From Lotus japonicus (lineage: Eukaryota; Streptophyta; Magnoliopsida; Fabales; Fabaceae), in contig NC_080042.1 in the NCBI RefSeq assembly GCF_012489685.1, positions 23,450,150-23,514,149 on the forward strand: a stretch of 64,000 nt of DNA, in the 5' to 3' direction. The notes beneath the pieces were generated by a model that ran no database searches, was not told the DNA's origin, and saw nothing but the letters and a program-made list of their open reading frames with translations. This document shows positions 1 through 11,438 of this stretch, one piece after another; position 1 is the first letter of the stretch, and each line of letters opens with the position of its first letter. The position numbers and the translations under genes are program-made.

Positions 1-2503
1 CTATAAGAAGCAATACGACAATAATTCTGTGCGGAAATCATAAGACAGAAACCAGTAAACGACCGAAGCCTCTCAGAAAACGGAGACACACATCTCATAT
101 AAGTTCACTCGGTCGAAGCCTCCAGAAAATATTTTTCCATAAGGCGTTAAACAATATTCAAGCAATATTCAATATCAAGCAATACTCAATATCAAGCAAT
201 ATTCAAGTCGAATTTATCGACGCCTATAAATTAATAGCTAGTAAGTAAGTTGCCCTAACCTCGAGTTGTTCTAGTCTCGCGGTGCAGGTCTCGCTCACAA
301 GCTTGTTCAGTCAATCCCAAGCTTTCCACAATTGAACCTTTGAGCAAACAAAGCAATAATGAATCAAAACAAGTCGATACAGTCGAAACAATCCTAACTA
401 ATGTTCGACAAAGCTCAAGAAGCTTCAGAGTACAACATTTAGGTACGAATGGAAGGGCTTTCCCCGAATGGATGAGTTTTGACTCGATTCAAGTTTTGTA
501 CAAAAACACATTATTCGCTAAAATGTGCATAACTCGAGCTACAGAACTCGGAATGACACGAAACCAAAGCCAAAATTTCGACAACGGAGAGAGCTACGCT
601 ATAACTCAGGTCATACAGACCCAAAAATTATTTCTGGACACGGTACCATAGCAATTAAGTTTCGGCCACTATCAAAATAGGGCTTCCCGAACTTTTTCTT
701 CGATCTAATTTAATTCCTAAGTATTCTTAGGCGATATCTAAGCCAGGGAAACTCTCAGAAAAATTATCGGGTCGAAAACTAACTCAGAGGTATTTTGTTC
801 AGTGTTTTAAGCTCGAAAACTCAAAGTCGGAATTTTGAGAAATAAATTTGATGAGCGTGTTCCTAACGACATTTATAACAACTAATCCTACTGACACTAA
901 GCTCAGTCGAGAGTTTTTAATCCAAAGAACGAAGCTTTGGCCAAAAATGGGTATTTTCACAGAATTGAAGCTCCGCGACGATTCGGCGAGATTCAGTAGA
1001 AAACAACCGGATATTCATGCTCTTGGGCATGTAGGCAATAAGTTTAGACACTGAAATCAAGTTATTTGGACAGTTTTACAAAAAGCTCAAAACTTTGAGC
1101 ACAGAAAGACATAGGGAAAAGCGAAAGAATTTACGATCAGAAGTAAGGAATAGCATCTATACCTCGAGGTCTACGCGTAGTAACTGACCGCACGACGATC
1201 GGTCAAGAAACGAGAAAACAGTGCGGTAACTCCTTCTCCTTCAAGCTCCACGGCCAAGAACAGAAATTTCAAGGAAAATGAATGAAAAAAGTGTTGGTGA
1301 TGGTTAGATGATGAAGCATGGTGTGCGTGGATGGTGGTTGTGTTTGGAAGAAGGAGTTGATACTGGTCTGGAGAAGAATTGGAACAAGAGAGGGAAAGAA
1401 ATGATGGATAAAAGAAAACTGAAGTAAGAGAGCTAGTGAGAGAACCCGTGGGTCTGTAATAAAAAGAGAGAGTTTGAGACTAGCTTGAATAATATATATA
1501 CATTTATATATATTATATGAAAGTTGCCTTTGGAACACATACTGTATGTGTTGTTCGTGGCTTCTTCCAAGCGGACGTGCCAATATGTTGGTGGTGGGAC
1601 AATGGTTAAAGGATAAATAATGGGTGTGAGTTAATTTGAGTAGTGTACGATTTAACTCATAGAGTTAAGAGAAAAATATAAAGATGATATATTATCATAC
1701 CAAAAATTATGACGAGCTCTATGAAACCATAAAATACAAATTTGAATCACTTTGAGCAAATTAAAATGATCTATGAACAAAGAAATGAGTAAAAACTGAG
1801 CTAAAGAATACTTGTGAGACGATTAGAACAAATATGAAGTTTTCATATTATGCATCAGAGTTAAGTATCTCTCAATAAAATGTCGATACTTGTTCCAGGT
1901 TCATTTACGTGAGAAAATGGCTTGAAGGTAGTATGAGTCGGAATATGCCGCAAAACTACTTTTTGCCTTTGACGTCGGATGAAGAAACTTCCTTCTGAAG
2001 AAAGATTGGAAACATCAAGAGAAATGGGTATACGCGTGTGGAATCTTCGTTTGAAGCTCCGAATAGAAAAAAGTCTTCATCGTCGGTTGATTTGAGGGTT
2101 CTTGAACTATCAGGGGTTTAGTTTCGGCAAACTTCCGAAAATTAGAATTTGACGTTTGTACAACCCAGGGTTTCGTATCGAAACGCTTGTCATGAAAAGG
2201 AATAAGAGAAATTCTTATATTCCTCTTGAAGATTTTTGGAATTTATTCCTATAGTGTTCCAAGGGTTAAATTAATCGTTTTCCTAAGGTTCTTGTCCTAG
2301 GCGTAAGCGAATAAGACTCATGCTATAAGTTTCGTCGATTCGAATATTATCCTTAGTCTTTTCCTGAATTATCTCCTTCATAATTTATTCCATCTAATGA
2401 ACACTTGTTCAGTTTTTTTTTTCTTCCTTCACGTTACATCGAAACCTAATCGTGAATATGAATTTAATTAATTTATTCTAAGCTTAAAAACTTGGGTCTC
2501 ACA
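1..2503 (-). mobile_element. Partial Ty3/Gypsy LTR, minus strand, cut by the window edge
   Basis: Read on the minus strand, this begins at 2503 with TGTGAGACCC, close to the TGTAAGACCC start of the other long LTRs here. About 1-1260 is the reverse complement of the leader part of the family-A LTR; for example the paired GGCTTCGGCCG boxes near 60-130 match 4880-4945 in reverse. Segment 1920-2503 resembles the U3 start of the family-B solo LTR at 54440-54906. The promoter part, about 1270-1900, matches neither family well, so it is a diverged or mosaic member. It abuts plus-strand internal Gypsy sequence at 2504, so the simplest reading is the 5' LTR of a minus-strand element inserted into element A1. 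Its other LTR and its target duplication lie outside the window. Confidence 0.75.
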
Positions 2504-2989
2504 AGGTGTTAATAGACTAGCAGTTTCCAAGGGGATAGTTCGTCTAGGAGTTATCGAACGATCAAGCCGAGTTTTAGCTTGTGGATGAAGATCACGAGGA
2601 CGAGTTGAGCATTCACTTTGAAATGACAGAGATGTATCGAGTTTAAGAAGAATTTCGGACGACCGAAAGTAAAGAAGCAAGTGGTTAAGATTGTGCGACT
2701 GCACGGAGTGCCAACTAGTATTATTTCAAACAGAGACTCGACGCAATTGATCGAGCCAGACAACATGGAGTTGAATGATGTTTAGTCTTTTGAGACGCCG
2801 CCAGTTAGCAGTGGGAATAGAAGAGTGAAATAGTCAAGGGAAAGCAGATTGCTTAAGTGAAGGTTATGAGGAACAATGACACGGGCAATGCTGCATGAGA
2901 GTTAGAAGAGAAGATCAAGGAACAGTATTCAGGACTCTTCACGGAACCCTAAGTTTCGATGACGAAACTTTCTTTTTGGAGGGTCGTAT
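2504..2989 (+). pseudogene. Internal remnant of Gypsy element A1: integrase scraps and chromodomain tail
   Basis: This holds broken coding sequence of a Ty3/Gypsy pol 3' end. Segment 2580-2640 matches the HHCC zinc-finger part of integrase (compare 20450-20500 in element A). Segment 2690-2750 jumps from the integrase core (GVPTSI) directly to the C-terminal tail (IEPDN). Segment 2760-2950 is a stop-riddled chromodomain-like tail, the same region as 21452-21697. The catalytic core is deleted. At 2951-2970 the arms AAGTTTCG and CGAAACTT form a hairpin just before the polypurine tract (about 2977-2983). The deletion junctions are the same as in element B, although the LTRs differ. Confidence 0.8.
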
Positions 2990-3682
2990 TGTAAGACCCA
3001 AATTTCAGACATGGATTTAAATAATTATTTTAATTATTTTTCCAACCCAAGAGTAGAACTGGTTCAACCGCAAAAGGACCTTGTAAAGGAGAATGCTGTT
3101 TCGGACGACTTGATGAAGAATAATGTTCAGGAAATTGCTTGAGGATAATACTGTGGTCAGTATAAGAGTTAGCACGAGCCATTTCCACACCCGACTAAGG
3201 TCGAGAGTGTCCAAAAAAGGTTATTTCCGCTCTTAAAGCACTGTTTAAGCGAAATTCAAATTCCTTGGAAAAATAAGAAGCTCTCTTTATTTTTCCCTCG
3301 ACCAGCGTTTCATTTCAGAACTCTGGACTGTACGCACGATAGGTTTCACTTCTCGGAAGTCCGACGACGCTAAATTCTATTCTCTCAAGACTTTAAATTC
3401 CAACACTGAATGAAGACCTTTTCTATCCGGAGCTTCTAGCGAAGTTTCCATCTGCATTGCCAGAATTTTTTCGACATTTCAAACCTTTCTTCAGAAGGAA
3501 GTTTTGTCATCCGACTTTCACAGCAAATAGTAGTTTTTCGGAGTATTTTAACTCACACCGCTTTTGGATCGTTTTCTTCAAATTCAAGAGACTTGTTTTG
3601 AGTTCTGGAATTCTGTCGCCAGAATCTCGCTTAGAATTCACAGATAAACGTACTGCAAAAATCGGAATCGCGAAATATTCAT

Positions 3683-3712
3683 TTTCCCGCGATTTCTCTC
3701 TCCTATAAATAG
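3683..3712 (+). promoter_or_regulatory. LTR promoter of A1: E2F-like site and TATA box
   Basis: TTTCCCGC at 3683-3690 fits the plant E2F consensus WTTSSCSS. TATAAATAG follows at 3704-3712. The same pair is present in both LTRs of element A. Transcription would start about 30 bp downstream, leaving a leader of more than 3 kb inside the LTR. Confidence 0.6.
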
Positions 3713-5603
3713 AAAAAAAAAAACAAAAAATATCTCCCATTTGCCATAGTGTGGCCGCGAGCTAGAGGAAGGAGAGGGAGATCTTCGCCGTTTCTTGACC
3801 GATCTTCGTGCTGCTCGTTGCTACTTCACGACATCGAGGTACTCTTGCTTATTCTTACCTCTGATCATCTTTTATATCGCGTTTCGTTATCTCTTTCTGA
3901 GCTCCTAGTTTCGAGCTTTTTCCAAAATTTTCCGATTTTCCCGATTTTTCTTTTGAACTACCTTCTATGACTACCCAACAAGCTAAATATCTCGCCGATG
4001 CGCGCCGATTTCGATCGAGTCGCCGTAGGTCTGAAATATGGTATAAAAACCCATTTACTCACATATTGAAACTTTTTGATTAAAAAGCCACAATCCGACT
4101 TTGCGCCCTTAGGATTAGTTGCTATAAATGTCGTTGTGAACGACCCCATCAATTTTGTTTTTCAAAGTTTCAACTTTGAGTTTTTGAGCTATAATTTTGG
4201 ACCAAAGTGCCTCTAACTAGTCGTATATCGACCTGCTCGTTCTAAAATTTTTCGGACAGTTTCCTTGCCCTAGTTTTACCCTAAAACTACCTAGGAATTA
4301 AATTAGATCGAAGAAAAAGCGCCGAAACGCTAAATTGGAGAGTGGCCGAGACCTATTTGTGTTATGACAGTGAGGAAACTCAAATCTGGGCAAGGTTGGC
4401 CTTATGCTTACTGTAGCCCTTCGAGTCGCCGAAATTTTGGCTTTGGTTTCGCGTCATTCCGAGTTCTGCAGCTCGAGTTATGCGCATTTTAGTGAGCAAA
4501 GGTAAATATTAGAATTCCTGTTTGGTTTCACGAGTCAAAACTCACCCATTCGGGGAAACTCTTCCATTCGCGTTAGAATGTTGTACACAGAAGCTTCGTG
4601 AGCGTTGTCGAACATTTGTTAGGATTGTTTCGACTGTATCGACTTGTTTTGATTCATTATTGCTTTGTTTGCTCAAAGGTTCAATTGTGGAAACTTTGGG
4701 GTTGACTGAACAAGCTTGTGAGTGAGACATGCACCGCGAGACTGGAACAACTCGAGGTTAGGGCAACTTACTTACTAGCTATTATATTGTAGGCGTCGAT
4801 AAATTCGACTTGAATATTGCTTGATATTGAATATTGCTTGGATATTGTTTATCGCTTTGAACTGGGAAATGTTTTCTGGAGGCTTCGGCCGAGTGAACTT
4901 ATATGAGACGTGTGTCTCCGTTTTCTGAGAGGCTTCGGCCGTTTACTGGTTTCTGTCTTATCGCTTTCAAGTGGATAGGACAAGGTTATGTTTACAGCAC
5001 TGCAATATTGATTCATCGCTCGATAGAGCTTGATGTATTTGCGTTTATGATTAAATTGTGCTGACTATATTCGTGCATTTGATGCCTCTCTCGGAGTGTG
5101 GAATACACTTACCCTTGTCATGACAATGACAGGTTTGTTTTTGGAATGTTTGTTAGGTCGAACCATGGTTCAAACCTTTATTGTTTTAGGGAATCGAGTG
5201 TTTTCTCGAGGAGTTATTTGGGTCTGATGGGAACTGTGAACTTATAGAGTTTTGGACCAAAAATAATCATAATCTGTTTTATATAGATAAATTCATAATA
5301 TATTTATAAAGAATATAACGCTTTTAATTAATGACGACGATTTGATGGAAAAGACTTAGGAATGAACTTGAGTTTGGAAAACGGGAATGGGTCGGTGATC
5401 CTAGCTTTGGGAACTTTATTTTGAAAGGTGTTGGAAATGAAAATTGAACTTTGGAATTAACGACATAATGCACTAACTTACGATGGAACACTTTACCTAA
5501 TAAAAGAAATATTGTTTTAAGGAAACTCATATTATGGAAAGAATTTGTAGACGGGCTTAGCCAAGGATCTGGGCGTTAGTGAGGTACCTAGTAGAGTACT
5601 CTT

Positions 5604-6126
5604 GGTGTAGCAGGATTTGACGGTCAACCGTGTAGAGTTGCATCGTCCTTGACTAAACCTGGCACAATAGGAAGTGACGGTCAGCCGCGTAGAGTTGTAT
5701 CGTTCCTGTGATGTCTGGCATAGCAAGCAGGATGGTTAAACCCGTAGGGTCACAACCGACTTGACTATAGCCTAGGTTTCTCATTGTAGAAGCCTTTGGT
5801 CAATGAACCAATTTTTACCTGTGAGGACGAATCGTTGTTTTGCTAATCATATTGCACTCATGCATACACGCGATGAAGGGCCAAGCGGAGTACTTCGGTA
5901 TAGCAGGAAGCAACGATCAGCCGTGTAGAGTTGAATCGGTCCTGACTATACCTGGCACAACAGGAAGTGACAATCATCCGTGTAGAGTTGTATCGTCCCT
6001 GTTGATGTTCGGCATAGCAAGCAGAAATGGTCAAACCATGTAGAGTTTGAACCGTCTTGACTATAGCCAAAGGTGATAAGCGACACCCGAGCAGAAATGG
6101 TTAAACACGAGGCCAGTGTTACGACC
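5604..6126 (+). repeat. Two triplets of covarying hairpins plus a seventh hairpin in the A1 LTR
   Basis: Six units of about 56 nt lie in two groups of three (5604-5772 and 5897-6068). Four carry nested arms that pair. Unit 4 has GGTATAG/CTATACC, CAGG/CCTG, CGAT/ATCG and CAGC/GTTG around loop CGTGTAGA. Unit 6 (6011-6068) has ATAG/CTAT, CAAG/CTTG, GGT/ACC and AAAC/GTTT around CATGTAGA. Unit 3 (5717-5772) has CAAG/CTTG, GGTT/AACC and ACCC/GGGT. Unit 1 has CAAC/GTTG around CGTGTAGA. Unit 5 is closed by CAACAGG/CCTGTTG. A further hairpin at 6099-6126 pairs AACAC with GTGTT. The arms differ by paired changes, which suggests a selected RNA fold in the leader transcript. Confidence 0.7.
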
Positions 6127-6375
6127 GTCTCGAGGTGCCCAGCCTTTAAGTGGCAATACTGTTGGTTTGTCCCGTCGCCAAGCAGAGTGACGTTATTCGG
6201 ATTTGTGTCAGCATATTCTGCATTGGCACACCATGCATCTTATTATGATTGACGTTGCATGACATATCATGCTTTTTAATTATATGTGTTTAGATGTTGA
6301 TGATCGGATTATTATTAGGGGTTTGATAACATGCTATGTATATACCTTAGGGTAGGCAACACAGAACTTATACGT

Positions 6376-6403
6376 GTATATATATATATATATATATATA
6401 TAC
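6376..6403. repeat. (TA)n microsatellite in the A1 LTR
   Basis: This is an uninterrupted alternating TA run. An equivalent but shorter run containing TATATAAA lies at the same place in both LTRs of element A, shortly upstream of the LTR-ORF. Confidence 0.9.
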
Positions 6404-7129
6404 CCCCTTATTCTTTAAATGTTGGCTGTATATCTATTGTATTCTGTAAGTTGACCCTAGCGCCTTGGCTTTGTTTGTATGTCTGTGTTTGGGCGGTCGG
6501 CCTGCTGCTAGACGTTCGACAGCTGGTTCGTGATGATTCGTCACTCTGGGAGGACCAGGAGCGTAATGACCATTACTGAAGTTTCGACGAGGACCCGGAC
6601 TGAATGCATGACCAGATGAGGGTCGAGGATGAAAGTATAGGGTATGGGTGTTTAGAGCTTACTAAGGTTGGGTGTTAGTGTCATAGCTCTGATTGTCATT
6701 TCTCTTTTTGGGGCAGGGTAGGTCCCCGACTATTAGCTTTTTGTATGGTTCTCTTCCATGAGTATCACAGGGAGTTTGTCGGACGTAAGAAGTCTTTTGG
6801 AAGCCGTCCTGCGCTAACTTACTTTCTTGGAGGACTGTATTTATAAAACTTATGACTCTGGCTATGGGTCGCACTTGTTTGCCTGTGGGCACTACTTTCA
6901 ATTATTTGACGTTACTTTCCGTCACTTGAGGATACTCGTGACGATGATTTTGGTTGCAGCGAGGGTTGTGCTTTTATTGTATATTAGTCGCTGCTAATCG
7001 TGAATGGGTTGAGTCTTTATTTCGACAAGTCTTTTTATTTAAAAAGAAAACGAAAAAAAAAATACTTGTTTTTCCGCTTTATTTTATTTTTGAGTTACTA
7101 AAGTGACACCCAAAAATCGGGGTGTTACA

Positions 7130-8468
7130 TGCTTGGTCATGTTGTGCTGAATAGGATTTTTGGAAATATTGATTGCACTGAGATTGTCACAATTCAATGT
7201 CATGACATCTTGTTCAACGTCATACTCCTTGAGAATTTGCTTCATCCACATGAGTTGTGTGCAACTACTTCCAGCAGCAATATACTCTGCTTCTGCGGTT
7301 GATAAAGATACACAGTTCTGCTTCTTACTAAACCACGAGATTATATTATTTCCTAAAAAGAAACAACCTCCTGATGTGCTCTTTCTCTCATCTGCACTAC
7401 CTGCCCAATCTGCATCACAATATCCAACTAAAGAAGAGTTTGTATCATGAGTATAGAGAATACCATAATCACTTGTAGCATTGATGTACTTTATGATTCT
7501 CTTTACTTGCAGTAGATGACTTGCAAAAGTGATATCAGGTCTACTTGCAGTAAGATATAACAAGCTTCCTATCATGCTTCTATAGAGACTTTGATCAACA
7601 TCTTCTCCCTGCTCATCCTTGGTTAATTTAACATGAGTTGCAGCTGGAGTTCTCTTGTGACCTGACTTCTCTAAACCAAACTTCTTGACCAAGACCTTGG
7701 CATATTTGCTCTGTGAGATAACATGGAATCCTCCATTTGCTTCACTTGTAGACCTAGAAAATAACTCAACTCACCAACTAAGCTCATTTCAAACTCAGAC
7801 TTCATTTGTTGAACAAAATGCTCCACCATCGTGTTTGACATTCCACCAAAAACTATATCATCCACATAGATTTGTGCTATCATGAGCCTTCCTTTGTCAT
7901 TCTTAAAAAATAAGGTCTTGTCAATTCCTCCCTTGCAATATCCATTACTAACAAGAAATTCAGTAAGCCTCTCATACCAAGCTCTGGGAGCTTGCTTTAA
8001 TCCATACAGTGCTTTCCTTAATCTGTATACATAGTCTGGATGATGAGGATCTATGAACCCTGTAGGTTGCTCTACATATACTTCTTCATTTAAGTAACCA
8101 TTCAGAAATGCACTCTTGACATCCATCTGGTAGAGTCTGAACTTAAGAAGACATGCAACTCCCAACAACAATCTTATGGACTCCAGTCTTGCTACTGGTG
8201 CAAAGGTTTCATCAAAGTCAATTCCCTCTATCTGAGTATACCCCAGAGCAACCAGTCTTGCTTTGTTTCTGGTGACAATTCCATTTTCATCAGACTTGTT
8301 TCTGAAAATCCATTTTGTGCCAATGCTGTTTACTCCTTCAGGTCTTGGTACCAGATTCCAAACTTCATTCCTTGTGAACTGATCAAGCTCTTCTTGCATA
8401 GCATTTATCCAGTATTCATCAGTAAGAGCTTCTTTGACATTACTAGGTTCTATCTTTGAGATGTAGCA
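7130..8468 (-). pseudogene. pol: C1 reverse transcriptase and RNase H (Copia), truncated
   Basis: The RT part (8399 downward) has the Copia signature [14 protein letters not shown], the motif [11 protein letters not shown] and the catalytic YVDD at about 7875. It continues into RNase H (YCDADWAGS, STAEAEYIAA) and stops at 7130, where the A1 LTR is inserted. Two reading-frame blocks, 8399-7671 and 7692-7084, show a frameshift near 7690. Part of the RNase H side (compare VVGACARYQAAPKTS in C2) is deleted. The final residues of the second block run into LTR sequence and are not Copia. It cannot encode an active enzyme. Confidence 0.9.
8464..8468. repeat. Target duplication tagca, left copy
   Basis: TAGCA here is repeated at 9638-9642, on the other side of the 1169-bp solo LTR. 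The Copia sequence is continuous if the insertion and one copy are disregarded. Confidence 0.85.
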
Positions 8469-9637
8469 TGAAGGTATAAAAAACGATAGAAAGGGGGGGT
8501 TTGAATAGCGTTTTCAATCTAAAACCTTTCTCACTTGAGATTTTTAACAAATCTCTTCAAACACCAAAGATAAAAGGGCTAAGATAAGAGTTGAGGAAAG
8601 CACACAATGATTTTATCCTGGTTCACTTGATAAATCCCTCAAGCTAATCCAGTCCACCCGTTAAGGTGATTTCTTCCTTCTTATAATGAAGGCAATCCAC
8701 TAATCAGAGTTTGTTACAACTGCACTTGCAACCTGCAAAGTGACTAACAATACACTGACTTAGCTATCACTAAGATTCACTCTCTTAGTCTTCTCAAGGA
8801 TCCGACCAACATTGGTCTCCTTAAGGAAAAACAAACAACTGTTTGAAAGGTTGGGTTTACAAAGAAATGCTTCTCAGAAAGCTAATAGTAAACACAATAA
8901 GTACAATGTGAAGAAAGATTGCTTAAGAGAATATTTGAATTTTGCGTGAGCTTCAACAAAGTTTCTTCTTCAGGCGGCATCTTTCATCTTCAGCCTCTTT
9001 ATATACTCCAAGGAATAAGGTTTGGAAGTTTGCATGGAATGCTACCGTTGGAGGGCAGATTTGGGTTCTGCTGTGGCTGAATAAGTTAGGTAAGGTCGTC
9101 AGGAATGGTACAATGCTTTTGTACTTTGGATAGTGACAAGACCTTTATCCTAGTTGACTTCTGATCAGAGCGACGCTTCATATTGGAACTTGTGAAGCTT
9201 GATGATCAGAGTTAGAAGGAAGCTTGGATCCTCTGACCGTTGTACCTTTAACTTCTGGACTCAGAGGAGAAGTACTTGGTCTTCAGAGCCAGCTTACTCT
9301 TGGACTTCAGAATCTTCACTACTCAGCTTCTGAACCTTCAGAGCTTCTGATCCTTCAGAGCTTCTAGTGAACTGAATCCATATCAGAGCTTTACTATCTT
9401 CAGATCTTCTGAAGCTTGATCTACTGTTCAGATTGAACATAATAAGTGCGAAAGCGTTGCGGAGGTTACTCTTTGAGCAAAGTGCTTCAGAATTATGTGA
9501 AATAAGACCAGAGTCATAGCCTGTCATTAGAACACTCAGAAAACGACGTTAGAGTACCATAATTGTTCATACACAATAGTTAACATGTAATCATCAAAAC
9601 ATAGAGGTTTACTACTAGATCAAAACTTGATCTTACA
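8469..9637 (-). mobile_element. Solo LTR (1169 bp), probably SIRE/Maximus Copia type
   Basis: The insertion has TG...CA ends and is flanked by the 5-bp duplication tagca (8464-8468 and 9638-9642). No internal domains and no second LTR are visible, so this is a solo LTR left by LTR-LTR recombination. A TATATAAAG box on the minus strand at 9005-8997 sets the orientation. On that strand it begins TGTAAGATCAAGTTTTGATC, which resembles starts of legume SIRE-like LTRs (from memory, not checked). It is inserted in the integrase-RT linker of C1. Plus-strand ORFs inside it look accidental. Confidence 0.8.
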
Positions 9638-9642
9638 TAGCA

Positions 9643-11438
9643 TCCATGAGCAATAAGACTTCTGGATCTGGTTGTTACTCCCTCCTGAAGCTCACCAATG
9701 ATATTTTATTGAGGATGGATCTTTTGAATCCTGATGGATGGGGCTTTATTCTGTGTAGGCAGCTTGTCTTCATGTTCATCTGTACTTGTATCTAACTCAT
9801 TGTCGAGGTTGGTTGCTGGAGCATCTGCTAGAACATCTGCACTATCTTCATCTTCACTGAGATTGGATTCCTTGCTTGCACTAGGCTCATCATCAACACT
9901 CACATTTACTGACTCCATCATGGTTTTTGTGCGAGAATTTTATACTCTGTAGGCTTTGCTATTTGTTGAGTATCCCATAAATATCCCTTCATCACTCTTT
10001 GGATCCAACTTTCTTCTTGGTTCACGATCAGCAAGAATATAGCATTTGCTTCCAAATATATGAAAGTGTTTTACTGTAGGTTTTCTACCTTTCCATATTT
10101 CATACTGAGTAAAGGAAGTTCCAGCTCTAATGGTGACTCTGTTGTGAATGTAGCACGCAGTATTCAAAGCCTCAGCCCAAAACTTAAGAGGAATCTTCTT
10201 GGCATGCAACATGACCCTGGCTGACTCCTGAAGAGTTCTATTCTTTCTCTCAACAATTCTATTCTGTTGTGGTGTGATTGATGCTGAAAATTCATGATTG
10301 ATTCCTTCTGATTCACAGAACTCAGAGAATTTAGAATTCTCAAACTCCCTTCCATGGTCACTTCTGATCCTTACAATCACAGAGCTCTTCTCATTCTGAA
10401 GCCTCAAACACAGGTTCATGAAGATATCAAAAGTTTCTGACTTTTCTCTCATGAATTCTATCCAAGTGTACCTGGAAAAATCATCAACACAAACAAACAC
10501 ATATCTTTTACCTCCCAAGCTTTCAACCTGCATTGGTCCCATGAGGTCCATGTGCAGTAGTTCCAGTACCTTTGTTGTGGTCTGATGCTGAAGTCTCGTA
10601 TGAGATACCTTGGTTTGTTTTCCAATCTTGCATTCTCCACACAGCTTACCTTCACTTATCCTCAGCCTAGGCAAATCTCTTATGGCTTCTTCAGCAACTA
10701 TCTTCTGCATACTCTCCAAATTGAGATGACCCAGTTTTTGGTGCCATGCATTTAGCTCATCCTCCTTTGTTAACAAGCATCTAGAGACTTGAACTATCTC
10801 TTGGGGTGTCCACATATAGCAATTATCTTTCGATCTGACTCCTCTCATAAAGACTTTGTCATCTTCTGTAGTTACAATACAACCTGCTCTGTTGAATTTC
10901 ACTCCAAGCCCTTGATCACAGAGTTGGCTTATGCTAATTAGATTAGCAGTTAGACCATTAACTAGAAGCACATTATTCAAGTCTGGGGATCCAGCATTAA
11001 CCAGTTTTCCTACCCCTTTAATTTTTCCTTTAGCTCCATCTCCAAATGGGACATAGTTGCTAGAATGACTTCTGAGATCCTTCAGATATCCTTTATTTCC
11101 TGTCATATGCTTTGAGCAACCACTATCAAAGTACCAGTCTTCTCTTGCAGAGGCTCTGAAAGATGTGTAGGCAACTAGACAAGTAACTTCACTCTTGGGC
11201 TTCCATTCCTTCTTCATCTTTGTGACCTTTGAGTTATTAGACCTATCATAAGCTTGAGGATAGCCATACAATTTGAAACAGTAGGGTTTTATATGTCCAT
11301 TCCTTCCACAGTAATGACACTTCCAAGATGCTATTTCGATACTCTTAGCTTGAGAACTCTCATGACGAGGCACATGTCGAGGCATCGGTCTTGACATCTG
11401 ATAATTAGCAAGTTTCTTGAATTCAGATTTTTCTGCTA
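9643..11438 (-). pseudogene. pol: C1 protease and integrase (Copia)
   Basis: Read on the minus strand from 11438, this begins with gag residues and a second zinc knuckle, CHYCGRNGHIKPYC (about 11328-11287). The protease motif WYFDSGCSKHMTGN follows at about 11137, then the GAG-pre-integrase segment (WHQKLGHLN) and the integrase core with MDLMGP, RSDHGREF and IVERKNRTL. The three catalytic acidic residues D, D and E are all present, unlike in C2. The frame is open for about 500 codons (11448-9940), then breaks near 9940, and an acidic linker follows to 9643. The protein lacks its RT half here because of the solo LTR insertion. Confidence 0.9.
11434..11438. repeat. Target duplication tgcta, left copy
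   Basis: TGCTA is repeated at 12765-12769, bracketing the 1326-bp solo LTR. Confidence 0.85.

Larger units (their letters stand above)
2990..7129 (+). mobile_element. 3' LTR of Ty3/Gypsy element A1 (4140 bp)
   Basis: The LTR starts TGTAAGACCC and ends GGGTGTTACA. It follows a purine tract and is inserted in the RNase H region of Copia element C1; Copia sequence resumes at 7130. A TATA box TATAAATAG lies at 3704-3712 with an E2F-like TTTCCCGC at 3683-3690. The leader part holds two triplets of hairpins at 5604-5772 and 5897-6068, a (TA)n run near 6376-6403 and a degenerate LTR-ORF near 6505-6545. The first 2.1 kb is closely related to element A, but the hairpin region is clearly diverged, so it is a sister subfamily. 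The 5' LTR of this element is not in the window. Confidence 0.9.

Noticed and set aside
340..651. ORF of 103 codons near the left edge (and similar ones at 4522-4725)
   Set aside because: They lie inside Gypsy LTR leader sequence, appear on opposite strands in different copies, and have no conserved domain.
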